NCBI GenBank assembly: GCA_049999805.1
Contig: JBNGIO010006237.1
Span: 225,671-289,670 of the forward strand
Reading direction: 5' to 3'
Source of the DNA: Folioceros fuciformis
Taxonomy: Eukaryota; Anthocerotophyta; Anthocerotopsida; Anthocerotales
Length of the DNA: 64,000 bases
Position numbers and translations under genes: made by a program. Position 1 is the stretch's first letter; the number at the start of each line of letters is the position of its first letter. Below the pieces are notes generated by a model. That model searched no databases. It saw only the letters and a program-made list of their open reading frames with translations, and was not told the origin of the DNA. Of this stretch, positions 22,965 through 36,483 are shown in pieces.

Positions 22965-24087
22965 CTAGGTCACACTTGGAGAACAGCTCATCGGAAAAGA
23001 GCGCTGCACGATCCTGCCATTCAACGCAAGAGCTAGAACATCCAGCTCCTCGACGAACCACAGCTCGTTCACCTCTACTTCCCAGCCTGCTAGTTTGCTA
23101 GTTGCTTGCTCCGCAAAAGCCTTGAGCAAAGGTAGGGCTTCGTCGACACCACTAATTCCCCTCGGCAGTCCTAGGATCCTGGCAAAGGATGAGTGTAGTA
23201 TGACATCGTTGTAGAATTGATGAGTAGGAGAGAAGGGCAGAGCAGCTTTGAGTTGGGATCGGATCACGGCAGGGTCAGGGCCCGTTACGACATCCCACAG
23301 TCCGAGTAAAACTCCAGTAGACGTAACCACCACCCTTTGCAAAACTATCTTCAGGGCGCAAAGTTTGTCCACTACAGCACCAATGCGCTGAGCCTCCTCC
23401 TCAACTTCCACCGCGGTAGCCGGGACAGGATCCATGTGATGAGATGCGTGGTACAGGCTGAAGTGGTAAAGTTCAGGGTCCTGTAGCCAGATTGCTGCTT
23501 CCGAGAAATGTCGAAACACGGCCTGACTCAACTCTTGAAAGATCATCCTGGCATCTTTGGGGTTCATGTGCAGCACCGTCGCCCGCACAGGTGGATAGGC
23601 CGGCTTCAACACCGGCTTAGCCTTGCCGCCTCTAATCTCGAACAGATCTGACAGCTTAAGTGCCTGCGAAGTGCTCCCGCCTAACAAAAACTTGGGCTTC
23701 CCTCTGTCCAGATCAGCCGCCATCTCCTTGTACAGGTCCAGTCGCTGCCGGGCATAATTGGGAGCATCAGACGATTGCATCTCTAGCGCCAGCGCCGGCT
23801 GCAAAAACAATTCACCGCATTCCATCATTCCTAACCAGCGTATTGCAACTGCGTCTGCATCAGATTCCAGACCGTAGGTTAACGTCGAGTGCACGCGCAA
23901 AATTCACCTGAGAAGGTTTGGGCACGACGCGCAGGCGGGTGGCAAGCAGAAGCAGCACCGCAAGGGATAAGACTAGGATCGTGCAAGGTCCCAATCGCAG
24001 GAAGCGCAGGTGGAGCGGGTGAGCTTGAAACCGCCTGGTTCCTGGCAGCTCCTTCTCATTGCTATCCGTGTGCGACATCCAGGCCAT
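22965..24087 (-). CDS. single-pass membrane protein with 2H-phosphoesterase-like HxS motifs
   Basis: Two exons join in frame: 24087-23908 (donor CAG|GTGAAT) and 23798-22965 (acceptor TTGTTTTTGCAG), giving about 337 aa. An upstream in-frame ATG at 24174 would add 29 aa. Exon 1 carries a hydrophobic segment (LGPCTILVLSLAVLLLLA) near residues 30-50 with basic residues before it, so a type II membrane anchor is likely. The luminal part starts near PALALEMQ and contains PNYARQRLDLYKEMAADL, then two HxS motifs, YHFSLYHAS and ILHSSFARILG, about 115 residues apart. That spacing and form recall the 2H phosphoesterase superfamily (HxT/Sx pairs). The family assignment is my inference; the protein resembles an uncharacterised conserved plant family. 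No substrate can be suggested. Confidence 0.72.
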
Positions 24088-24339
24088 CGGGCACGAGCCT
24101 GAGAGCCTCATTACCAGTGCGTCATTCAAGAGGACGAGGGAACCATAAGCAGAAAAATTGGGTGATGAGCCCATTTCCGAAACCCACCAGCCATTATTGG
24201 GTCATGGCGCTAACAAGCCACAACTAACCTCCATGTTTAACGAACCCATAATGAACGGGTGGTTTTACCATCTTTTTGAAGGAGGTTGTCGATACCTACC
24301 CTTTGTTTTAGCCTCCAAGAAAATTACAAACCATTCTAT

Positions 24340-24483
24340 GCATGCTTAAGTCGAAGGGACAAACCTTTTCTAGGAACGGAATAGTTAAAGAACTCCGATG
24401 TCATAAGCTATTATATGGACACTTAAGCCAAAGGGGCAAACCTTTTCTAGGAATAATATAATTAAGAACTATGATGTAATAGA
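24340..24483 (+). repeat. diverged tandem duplication, ~76-bp period
   Basis: Two direct copies sharing CTTAAG, then GGCAAACCTTTTCTAGGAA (first copy GGACAAACC...) and TATGATGTAAT-like ends. The second copy starts about 76 bp after the first. Confidence 0.65.
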
Positions 24484-24573
24484 AACCTTGAGAGAAAATA
24501 TTGAGAGGATGCTCCTTCTTCTATGTAGTCTAGTTCTTGAAGAAATGGAGTTTTAGAGCTCTTGTTTTTTCTC

Positions 24574-24746
24574 GAACTTAGGTTGCATTGGTTTGAAGGC
24601 AAAGATTTCCAAGTGCAAGGTTTGGTCCACTTCCAAGGTATTGCCTTCTTTGGTCTTCTTGAACTTAGGTTGCATTGGTTTGAAGGCAAAGATTTTCAAG
24701 TGCAAGGTTTGGTCCACTTCCAAGGTATTGCCTTCTTTGGTCTTCT
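24574..24746 (+). repeat. 87-bp tandem duplication
   Basis: The segment starting GAACTTAGGTTGCATTGG at 24574 recurs at 24661 with only one visible difference (TTTCCAAG versus TTTTCAAG), both running to CTTCTTTGGTCTTCT. Such high identity indicates a recent event. Confidence 0.92.
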
Positions 24747-25329
24747 CTAAGGGTGAAATTGCCTCCCTACAAGACCTTTGGGTTTTGAAGGTCCATTAGG
24801 AGCCTCTAGTCTTTGTCTAAGGCTTTGGACTTGGCTCATACAGATGACCTTTCAGATTAAGGGGATCTACAAGTGGCTTTTGACATCCTTTCCTCATGTT
24901 TTGCATATCATTTGGGGTACCTTCTTCACATGGCCCCCTTCTTCGACATTCATTATAAACTGGAGGAGCTTTGACAATAGGATATAGCATGTTTCTAGAA
25001 ATATAATCGACCATAGCACCTTGAAATGGAGCTATTGGTGTTGATGGCATTTCTTCAGAGCTAGGTCTTTTTAGCTCCTATCTATGCTGCTCATTTACTC
25101 ATCCAACATTCTTACATCTTGGAATCTTTTATCCTTGGAGTTGAGGAGGATGCCCTCCTTTTCCACATGTTCCTAAGATCAGCTAGGAGCTGTTTTTCTT
25201 CTATGGTTAGAGTTGCTATGTCTTAATTTTTTATCTCTTCTAGGGATGGGGATTTGAGGGCTCCAAGCTTAGTTTCTCGAGAAGAAATAAGAACAAGCGC
25301 AACTTAGTTCTCCTTAGGACTTTTCTATC

Positions 25330-25432
25330 TGTCGATTTGTTCAGGCATGCTCCACTTCTATCCAATCGATTTGTTAAGGCATGGCTCCACTTCTATCCAT
25401 CGACTTGTTCAGGCATGGCTCCATTCTTGCTC
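25330..25432 (+). repeat. three tandem ~34-bp units
   Basis: Three copies of a unit built on TCGATTTGTTCAGGCATGG and CTCCACTTCTATCCA occur in a row, with one or two substitutions and small indels each. Confidence 0.8.
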
Positions 25433-25748
25433 GAGGAAAGGGGCAAGTTCTTTGCTCTTGGCTCAACTTTGCATTCAAGCTTTTCGAATCGCATTAGCCA
25501 CATTCTCTATTGCATTGAGGTTTCCGCCTTGGTTTTAATGGGTCCAACCTTTGGCTTGCTCTCTCTCCTCTTGCAACTACATGCCTCGTCACCTAATATA
25601 TGCCTCGTCACCTAATAAATTTGGTACTCATCTTGCTAGTAGCCTCGATTAGGGGACAAAGCATTGCTACGCATGATGCTATGCATGATGTCATGGTTTT
25701 CTTCACCAAGGAGGCTAGTTTTCTACCCTGTAGGAGCGCCTATACACT

Positions 25749-25977
25749 TTGCTTAATGACTTTCAGGCTGATCTTTTCCTCATCGAAGGAGAACGCATTT
25801 ATGTTGTTGACGTGATCATAAGTAAACCTCTCTTGGATAGTTCTTTTATCCCTCTTGCCATGAAGACCCACAAGATCATATACAAGGTGCTTTCCAAGTT
25901 TGTGAAGACTCATGCCAAAGTAGTTTACAATAGGAGAAATGGGCTTAGGCTTAGTCTTCTCTTTCATGAATTGTAGC
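25749..25977 (+). mobile_element. retroelement-type ORF remnant, copy 1
   Basis: The open frame reads LNDFQADLFLIEGERIYVVD, then VIISKPLLD, SFIPLAMKTHK and a helix ending in KFVKTHAKVVYNRRNG. A second, differently damaged copy lies at 53210-53640 with the same order (LNGF, LTKGDQVSVADVVVTDP, FIPLAVEMHG, RFLKTCVKAHHVNRSG). The pattern ADVVVxDP ... FxPLAxExxG is familiar from the C-terminal tails of reverse-transcriptase-bearing ORFs repeated in bryophyte and lycophyte genomes. The element type is inferred. This copy is internally shortened and is not functional. Confidence 0.55.
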
Positions 25978-26851
25978 ATTTTTTCATTAGAGGGTTTCCA
26001 TTCCACCATACTGAGCATTGGCTAATGCTATGGAAAGGGAATGATAATGGAGGTAGCATTAACGACTCTGATGGTAGTGGACCTTTCTTCCTTGCAGACC
26101 ATGATATCCTAGGTGCTACTGGCCATATTAGGTTCAATGGCTTCAAGGGCTAGCCATAGTAACCAGGTTACCTGGCCCTAGTGACTTGGTTATCTTTGGT
26201 GGTGGTTTGTCTCTCTCCTTCTTTAGGGATAGATGGTTTTCCTATCTTATTTTTCTATTGCTGGAATCCATATATTACATTAGTTTTATTTTATAATAAT
26301 AAATATACATAACTATAATAATAAGATATAATTCATAGATATTTATTTAGAATTGTTACTTTTTTTCGAGTGTCTTTAATAATTCAGCAGGATTCCACTA
26401 TGATAGACGTCAGAAAGTTTGAAAGTATGAAATTTATTTAAAAAAATATACTTTAAAATTAACGAAAATATATATTAGGTATACCAACAGATAAATATCT
26501 TAACAGAAATAGGAACAATGCTGTTTGTCCACATAGATGCACAAATGTGGAGCACGATCGGATCGGATTCGATTCCAGCGAGTGTGAGAGAGAGATGTAC
26601 ATACACAAATCGTGCTTGCGCAGCAAAGGCCATGTTGTGGGCCAAGGTGTGACGTTTGCCTCTATCCCAAATCTGCTAGACGGCCTAGAGGCGGTTGCGT
26701 CCTCGCAAGTGCACCGGTTACAGTCGGTGAGCAGGATTCGTAACTCTGCCTGGGCCTCGGCCTTCACCAGCGTGTTGCCATCGTAGTGTCACACTGCTGA
26801 TTCTTGTGTCCTCTGAATCCTCTTGTGTGCACGCAGAAGCGAGCAATTGGC

Positions 26852-28083
26852 ATGGCGATGGCGGAGACCCTTGCCCGTACCTTTGTTTTCCGCCTCCCAG
26901 CTGCTGCTAGCGGCAGCAGCAGCAGCGGCACTGGCGGCGCCCGCGGGGGCTCCGCCCAGACTCTCTCACTCAAGCGCCTGGCGTGCATGCAGGTGAGCGG
27001 GAGAGTCGTAGTGGTGAGCAGGTGGCAGGCTCGGCAGCTCGTCCGTGCTGCTGCCGGGGAAGGCCCGGAGCTCGGGGTGGGAGTGGCGGAGGAGGAGGCT
27101 ACCTTCCTGCCTTCTGGAGAGTGGCCCGAGAATTTCTCCATGCTCAACTTTGAGGATTTGTCTGCCCATTATGAGCCTATCATCTTCAAGGCTGAGGTTG
27201 GCTCTCCTTTGTCATGCCCTTGTGCTCGTACGGCGGCGGCCGAACTCCTGAATTGCTTGATTTGGAGTGTTGGCCGGTGTAGCAGTGACGTCGCTTATCT
27301 GTGGGACGTTTGAGGGGTCCTCTGTAGTGATGGGCTTGGAACTAGGATGTTGTTGTTGGCCGGCATGCGTCGTATTTGTTTTACAAGCGGGCCCTGTGAA
27401 ATGAATAATGTGTAACGCATCACTTGCCCTATTTCTGTGCAGGCTCAACCATCAACGTTCTTAGCGGACGTGATGTCCAAGGTTATCTACACGGCGAGAG
27501 CCCACGACATTTTGGAGGAGGTGGACCACTTTTTCAACGAGATCTCTGGGTTGCCTGTGATTGACGCAGATCTCAGGTGCATTGGCGTCTTATCCAAGAA
27601 GGACAGAGCGAAGGCAACTCTAGGGGTGCGTCGTTTTCTGTACTTCATTTGCTGCACTGTTGTGTCATCCGTGTTGTTGCTCCCTCTCTAAATCCAATGC
27701 ATGTTGCAGCTGAGGTCCACTGTTGGGGAGGTCATGAGCTCGCCAGCTATCACTTTATCTGCCGACAAAACCGTCTCAGGTGTGTATATTTCCGTCTCGT
27801 GTTCCATGGTTTCGTCTCCTTCCTATGTCTTTGCAGTGATAGTTGATTCTCACACTGGTGTTGGTTTGGACAGACGCCGCTGTGCTGATGTTGAAGAACA
27901 AAATTCACCGCATCCCTGTCGTCAACGAATCTCAGCAAGTCGTAGGTGAGGCGTGCTTTCTTTCAACCTTTTTTCAACAGCTTGGTGGAGGTATTTTGGC
28001 TTGTCGAGTTATTGAAACCAGCACGTCCTGCAGGAATTGTGACCAGGACTGACATATTCACCGCTTTGGGAGGAGGGAAGTAG
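26852..28083 (+). CDS. plastid-type CBS-pair (CBSX-like) protein
   Basis: Five exons join in frame: 26852-27196, 27443-27625, 27710-27779, 27874-27945 and 28034-28083, for 239 aa. Residues 1-70 are Ala/Ser/Arg-rich and likely a plastid transit peptide. A conserved linker ENFSMLNFEDLSAHYEPIIF precedes two CBS motifs. CBS1 starts FLADVMSKVIYTARAHDIL and ends SGLPVIDADLRCIGVLSKKD. CBS2 starts STVGEVMSSPAITLSADKTV and ends IHRIPVVNESQQVVGIVTRT. CBS pairs bind adenine nucleotides; plant CBSX proteins of this kind modulate thioredoxins in plastids. Whether this member does so is inference. An ATG two codons on is an alternative start. All introns are under 250 nt. Confidence 0.86.
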
Positions 28084-28818
28084 CCCGACAACATGGAGCA
28101 GGGGGGCCGTTTGTGTCAGCTGCCCGTCTTGTGTACTTGTAGTTCAGCTTGGTCATCATCCAGCCTGGTGTTCAGAGAATCTCTTTTGTGAAAACCTTGT
28201 CTTCCCCACTCCTGTGAGTTCTAGCGGACTACGGCCAATCAAAAGGAGGAGATCTTGCACATGCAGCCGGTGCCTCGGTTGAGTGGGAACATCATCTGCA
28301 TGGGTCACAGCAACTGTAGACCGATCTCATGCAGATACAGCCTCTTCTGGATGGTCGGTGAGAAAGGTTCTAGCCCTGTGTGGTCTGTCAATGCATGTAG
28401 TTGTTAGACGTGTACAGGTGTGTCGAGTTCGGGCTTACCCAGTCCTTCGGGGGCTTAAAACTGCAAACACCATGGTTTCCGAAATATGAACTTGGTTGTG
28501 ACTCCAACGTAACTAACCAGAGTGGTTGATCCTTAACACCCGAAGATCGTTGTCATCGCCAGAGCACAGGAGATAACGCCTGCGGCGAATTCGGTGAGGT
28601 TGGCAGGTAGGTAGCTTCTCCCAGACAAGGAAGCATGCATTTCCGGCCCGGCTTCTGGTCTCTCTAAAACGGGAAACAAGAGCTTTCCGTTTCGACACCA
28701 GATTCCAGATCCTCGCCCACTACATAAAATTCTCCGCTTTCTCGGACGTTGGTCGCCATCATTTGGCAGCAGTAGAGTTACAAGAATTCCTGCTGATCTT
28801 GTGCGCAGCAAGTTCGTC
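28084..28818. other. intergenic region between CBS-pair gene and KAR gene
   Basis: 735 bp holding the 3' UTR of the CBS gene and the presumed promoter of the reductase gene. No gene is supported; the minus-strand open frames here show no conserved features. Confidence 0.6.
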
Positions 28819-30750
<1,932 letters not shown>

Positions 30751-31014
30751 GGTACCCTTCACCTTATGGTCGACCACGTGCCTAATGCTACAAACAATCC
30801 ATGGAACTTGCAAACGTGCAAAGGTTTGTATCTGTATACTACAGAGCGACAAGGCAGTCTACATGCGTAAAGTACGCGGAACGGAAAACGTGAATCCCAA
30901 GTTTTTGTTTGAGACGAACCTTGAGGAGGTAGCAGAATGGTCAGATTGACCTGATCCGATTCTCCCCTGAAACAGTTTAACTAGATTTGTTTAATGACAC
31001 TGTGCAAGCTCGTT
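30751..31014. other. short convergent intergenic region
   Basis: 264 bp between the ends of the reductase gene and MED22. Presumably it holds both 3' UTRs; no other structure is seen. Confidence 0.5.
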
Positions 31015-31683
31015 TCACATCTTAAATTGTCGCTCTGCAGCAAACTCTATTTTCTGTCCTGTGGACCGAAAGTAGTGGTTCTCTAGCTCCCTCAGAGACT
31101 CCGCAGCCTGCTCCGCTATTGTCGCCAGCAACCGATCCGCTTCCTGGCTGTCCTCGGAAAACTTGGCCACCCGTTGTTCCACATGGTTGTTCAAAGCCAG
31201 GAAGTCCGAAAACACGGCTGTTTGTTTCAGCTCCGACACAAGCTTCAGCAACACATCAGCAGCCTGGACCTGTCGGATAACGAAATTAACAGAGGAAATC
31301 AAAACCTTGAGGTTCAGTACACAAGTTAAAAGAAACAAACGAACAGACACGCACAGCATCCTCTAACCTACCACGCGGGAAGAGTGCACTTCCATCTGAA
31401 ATACCTCCTGCGCGGTCCTCACAGAATCGACAGCCACCTGCAAAAATCAAATCACCTCGTGCGACTCAACAACTGAGGCATCAAGCCGCTCCCTCTGCCT
31501 TGCCAGAATGCTCACCCGTGAAGCCTTCATCAGATGGGAGAAATTGTCCAGCATGCTCGTAATTTCCGAGTCAGCACGCTGCAACAACGTCCGTTGCCTC
31601 TGTGCAGCCGCGGCCGCCGCGGCTGCAGTCAGAGCGACAGCTCCTCCGCCCGCTCCCGCACCAACGACCGTGGGCTTGCTCAT
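31015..31683 (-). CDS. MED22: Mediator complex subunit 22
   Basis: MED22 is a head-module subunit of Mediator, which links transcription factors to RNA polymerase II. Three exons join in frame: 31683-31516, 31437-31372 and 31269-31015, for 162 aa. The N-terminus ([18 protein letters not shown]) leads into a poly-Ala stretch, followed by the MED22/Surf5 core: [20 protein letters not shown], then [19 protein letters not shown] and [15 protein letters not shown], with [14 protein letters not shown] near the end. Length matches plant MED22 (about 150 aa). It is transcribed away from REC8, with 254 bp between the two start codons. An ORF reading further upstream of ATG 31683 exists but lacks the family N-terminus. 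Confidence 0.93.
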
Positions 31684-31937
31684 CCTTGCTCTCTTCTCGT
31701 GCGTTCGAAACTTCACCACGCTTTGGCAACAGAAATCGCAGCCAGGAGTGGGCCTTAATAAACCATGATGTCTCACATATATACACAGTATTTTGGGATT
31801 TTATTGTCGCAACTGTGTACACGACAGAATTTATTTTGCTAAAACATAGCTCTCGCCACTTGGCATCCTCGGCGTCTGGTCCTTGTACTCGGCTTTCCCA
31901 GTCGGTTCCTCGGTAGCGGACATTACAGCCAGACGCT
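31684..31937. promoter_or_regulatory. bidirectional promoter region MED22 / REC8
   Basis: Only 254 bp separate the divergent start codons, so the two genes must share this region for transcription initiation. A GGGCC word at 31750-31754 (within GTGGGCCTTAATAAACC) resembles the site II/TGGGCC elements of plant housekeeping promoters; T-rich sequence follows at about 31790-31840. No further element can be assigned from sequence alone. Confidence 0.5.
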
Positions 31938-34900
31938 ATGTTCTACTCGCACCAGCTGCTCAGTAGGAAGGGGCCCCTCGGGCAGATCTGGTGCGCAATT
32001 GCGCCTCCTTTTCCCCCTCAGATGGCACCTGATTAGCTCTGGCAATTGGAGATCGGAGCTTCCTGCTTTTGTCCAAGTTGCTGGCTGGCATTATGTGTGG
32101 GAAAGAATTTTGTGCGATTCGCTTTTGCCCATCTTGTGCAGGATTGCAGCCACTATGCGGGCTAAATTGTCACGGAAGAAGGCCGAGAGCCTGGATATTC
32201 GTGAGTTGTGGTAGGTGTGAACTTGTGAATCTGATAATGAATTCACCAGCTGCAATCGTGGATCTGCATTACGATCTGAGAATGTGCTCACGATCTCAAA
32301 GTTTCCGCTCAATGTTTCTCCTCCCCACGCTCCGCAGCATGCAAGTATTGTATCCACAAGTCCCCCTTGCTCTCCGACTGTCAGGCATTCTTATGGGCAA
32401 GTCTTGCTTTCGCAAATGATTACGGTCTCTGTTCTGCGATTTTCTTTCCTCAATCGTAGTCCCTCTGTTGTGCAGGGGGAATCGTCGCAGTTTACAGACG
32501 GAAGGTGAACTTGCTTTACGGTAACGTATCTGCGCTTGTCGAGTCAGATCTGTTCTCTGGTTCAACAGCTTAACGATAGATGCTGAAAGGAGCTTTCCGC
32601 TTCTCCAGCCAGCGAGCTTGAGATAGTGTGGGCATTTGTCTTCACTTGGTGTACACTTTCATGCCTATCGTCTTGTAGTTTCTGACAGTCTGTTCATACT
32701 GTTTTGACCCCTGTTCATGTGGTGAAGATGACGCCCAGCAGTTTCTGGTAATCGTTCATTTCTCAGCCTTGCTTCCTTGAAATGTTACTGTGAACTTCCT
32801 TAAGAGTGCTGCAGGGCCCTATCAATGTGCATGCTTGCAGATCAAAGTACAAATAGCAATCACCGCTGAGGAGAAAAGGGAGGTCTCAGTCAATTTGCCC
32901 CGAGGAAAGCAAATTGCAAGGTAGGTTTGACACTCCACAGTCTGAGTCCAAAGTCAGACCCACCTTAAGCCCTGCAGGATGTTAATTGGGCTTTGGGGTA
33001 AGATTTGAAGCCATCACCATGGACTATACCTTTGACAACTTCGACGAAATTGAGCATTTGATGCTCCGTCCTGCTACTCCTGCGCGTGAGGGAGATCTTG
33101 CTGAGGTATACCCTTCGAATTCATCATCAACCCGTGCACAATGGTGGACTGGAAATGTCTGAAGTATTTACTTAGGCTTGCATAAATTTTCGCAGGAGGA
33201 AGATAGAATAATAATTCCACGGAGGAGACGATCAAATGCACAAGTGACCGGTGATGCAAACATCGCAGCCTCAAGCTTAGACTATGCGGCTGCAAATCAA
33301 GGTGTGGCCGGGACTAGACTTGAAGTTTACATTCATGGGTCATGCACTACCAGCTGGATTCCAGTGGTGCCGGCAGCTCTCATGCTCAGCACCTTGTTTA
33401 CTGGACGGTTTGGGTGGGTGACACTGCACAGCCCAACTCGAAGACATCACATTGCCAGAAGACTTGCTTTGTTACGAGGAAAGCTTACAAAACAGGTCTG
33501 CCTGCAAACGTCTGCCTTCGTGTGAACCTTTGACCACAAGAAATGGCATCAGCGTGTTTTCTAACGTTTCTCAGATGACAGGGAATTCGAGGACGAGCGC
33601 TTCCCACCAGCTGACGACTTCTTCCCGCCTGACGATCTCCAGCTAGGTATATTTTGCAGCCCTAGAACAATTTGAGTAAATTTTGTCAGCTTCTCGAGAT
33701 GAGAGTTTGGAGAGCTCAGAGGCCTGTCCGAGCTTGCAGATACAAGTAGAGCAAACTGAGCGCGCCGCGTGAACGTTATCGGTTGACAAGTCATTTAAAT
33801 TGTCATTCCCTTTCAGATGATTTCAATGTACAAGAACCTGTTCCTGTTGCGGAACAGCCAATTGAGAATCTGGTGGAAGAGCCAATGGAGACTGTATATA
33901 GGGTGCCACTTGACACACACGAGGCCGTTGAAAGGGCCTCCAGCCCTTCTTTTCATCTACCGGCTCATACCGCTGGTGGAAGTGCCAATGAGACTGTACA
34001 GAACAGTGAAAGGAGCTCGGAACCACAACTGCAGATTCCCGCAGACAGCAATCAAGCTTTAGATGTTATCCCTGTACCAGATCTTCCTGCAGAAGATCTA
34101 GAGATGCTCCAAGAAGGGCCCAAATCGGTTGAGATTCTCATCCTCCTCATTTTGTGAAGTGCGCTATGTCTGTACTAACTTGAGCTCGATGCTGGTCACA
34201 TCTGATTCAGTGGAGTTACGTTGTCCTTCACACGTCCTGATTGTTGCAGCCGGACATTACCCCTGCTCCACCACCAAGGAAGCGAAGAGCAAGACAAGTG
34301 CATGCTCCTGAGGTATACATCGATTATGAGGCGCCCGAGATTGCGATACAGACCTTTCGGGAGTGGTTGGAGGACTCCTCCGATTTAGTGGGCAGGCGCG
34401 CATCCTCTCAGGTGAAGATCACTTGTTTCCCGCGAGAGGTCCATCTGTTAACGAACCAATAACCTATCTATTCACCTGGCTTGTGTCCTCATAGAAGCAC
34501 CCGCAAGAAATCCATTTCGAGACTGTCCTCAAACTCCCATCGACAGGATTGTCCTGGAAGTCTTTGGTAGATGGTCCACAGTCCCAGTGGCCGCCGAGCC
34601 TACTCGAGCTATGGACTCAAAGTGTATCGGGTAACTGGAAAAAGTCCGACATTGCACACAAGGAGGAGAATACATTGATTTCAGATCCAACATCGACGGA
34701 AGAAAAGCAGGGAGATATCGAGCCAGCGTCCACTGAAGAAAATAATGGTGTGCTCGTTTAACCTTTCAACCCGCAGTCTGTCGCGTGCTTATCCGAATGT
34801 AGATTGTCGGCAGGAGCATTTGAATGCTTGTTTTTTCATGTTCAGAGAATGAGCCTTCTGGACAGGGCGACCTCAACATGCAACCACCGGCAGTCGGGAT

Positions 34901-36201
34901 GCCAAAGGAAGTGTCTCACATGGAGAGCATGTCATTGGAACAAGTACCTACAGCAATGTCAATCCATCATTTGCCCTGCCCGTCCTGGAAAACTTGGTAG
35001 CCAACCTGCGTCATATTCAAACATACTGTAGGTACCATACGAAAAGAAAGAATCTCAGGACTACGGCTCTGTGGAGAAGCTGCGACAGGCACTTCATACT
35101 CCATCGACACAAAATGAATTCGGGAACGACTTGGGCTTCACCCCTTCGATGTCAGGTTTGGTACAATGTCTGCTGTTGGTGGCTGTTGCCTAATACGCGG
35201 TTGGATTCCGAATGCAAGCCTTTTAAAATCCCACCGAGAAGTGTGCAAAAACAGGTAGCCACGAAGGGAGCGCGTGGTCAAAGCGTCGGGGTTCCACCTC
35301 CGTCTCTGGGGCACTGATGCTGGACCCTGAAATAGACCTAGCCACGTCGGGAAGGTGTGGCATATCTGCAGAACCCCTTATTGTTCAGCTCCAGGTAGCC
35401 AGCCAGAGTGGTCACAGTACACTGTTGACACTACTGTGTGTTTTGGCTTGCAGATCAAAACGTCGTCGGCACACTCACACAGTGACAAGAAGCGTCTCAC
35501 CAGGGGCTGCTGATGTACCTGATGGTGACATGGCACCGGATTTCATGGACAAAACTTGCCAAGGAGATGACCCCACAAGTCTCCCAGGTTCTCTTACTCA
35601 ATTTGGTACGTATTCTTCTGGCTGCAAGCCGTAGTCGATCAGGATGAAACACCATTTTCCATCTCACATCGTCAAAATTGAAATACGCCATCCTTTCAGA
35701 GCTGCTTGAAGACACCTTCAAACCCTCAGTCCAGATAGCAGATCTCAAGCAACCCGAGGACACGATCACGACACAGCTCCTGGAGTAAGTGCTCCGTCTC
35801 CTGTGCCTGAAGTGACCTGGAAGCTGTTGCCGTTTATGACCTTAACACCAATTCCAGGTACTTGAGAGAACTGTTCCATTCAGCACGAGCACCTTCCCGG
35901 CTATCTTTAAATGAGCTGACTGCAGCCTTGGAGAAGTACCAAGCTGCACGACTTTTCTACCAAATTACAGGTCAGTGAGGCAACAATGCAAACCATTCAT
36001 TAGGATGAAACGCTGTGCACCCAGTAAACTCTTCTACCCCCGGTATGGCAGTTTTGACATCAAATAGGTGCCTCATTGCTGAACAAAATGAAGCCTACGG
36101 GGACATCTTCATTTCCCCGGGAACGTACCTCTAGCCTGAGGTCTCCGGGACCTTCGAGAAGCTTGCAGCAAATACCGATTGGCAAGCTGGCAAGCTTCTA
36201 A
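31938..36201 (+). CDS. REC8: meiotic cohesin kleisin REC8 (SYN1/DIF1 type)
   Basis: REC8 is the alpha-kleisin that closes the SMC1-SMC3 ring in meiotic cohesin. The Rad21/Rec8 N-terminal domain is spread over small exons: 31938-31990 (MFYSHQLLSRKGPLGQIW), 32142-32210 (IAATMRAKLSRKKAESLDI), 32338-32396 (VPLALRLSGILMG), 32476-32520 (GIVAVYRRKVNLLY), 32728-32747 and 32841-32920. Acidic/Pro-rich middle exons follow: 33003-33105, 33196-33301, 33575-33646, 33817-34127, 34250-34411 (with PPPRKRRARQ), 34495-34747 and 34846 onward. Near the end come LLEDTFKPSVQIADLKQPED and a winged-helix-like exon YLRELFHSARAPSRLSLNEL with YQAARLFYQIT. The tail ends at TAA 36199-36201. ALRLSGILMGGIVAVYRRKV fits REC8 rather than mitotic RAD21. 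One intron is GC-AG. Exons between about 34970 and 35600 are less certain. Confidence 0.88.
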
Positions 36202-36483
36202 AAGCTCAAGCACTACAGTCTGGCAAACCATTTTAGTTCATCAGACACAGAGAAGAGAGACACTTGGCAGCAATTAGTGCAAAATAATCAGATGAACGGG
36301 ATTCATACTTCATAGCGATGAAGTAGATTATCAGCCGCTTTCCTACAGAGTCATGACCAATTTGAGGCAGACGATGGGAAAAAATTTTCCATTATGGCTG
36401 TACATGAGGGCTACTGTTGCAGCCTTGCTCGGCCTCCCTTGGGAAGGTCAAGGCATGAAAGAATGGGGTGGCTGGCTAATCGG

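Larger units (their letters stand above)
24175..26851. other. AT-rich repeat island with retroelement debris
   Basis: About 2.7 kb with markedly lower GC than the flanking genes. It holds several local tandem duplications (listed separately) and a degraded ORF like one at 53.2 kb. A strongly A/T-biased stretch runs from about 26260 to 26470. The last ~300 bp before 26852 should contain the CBS-gene promoter. Confidence 0.6.
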
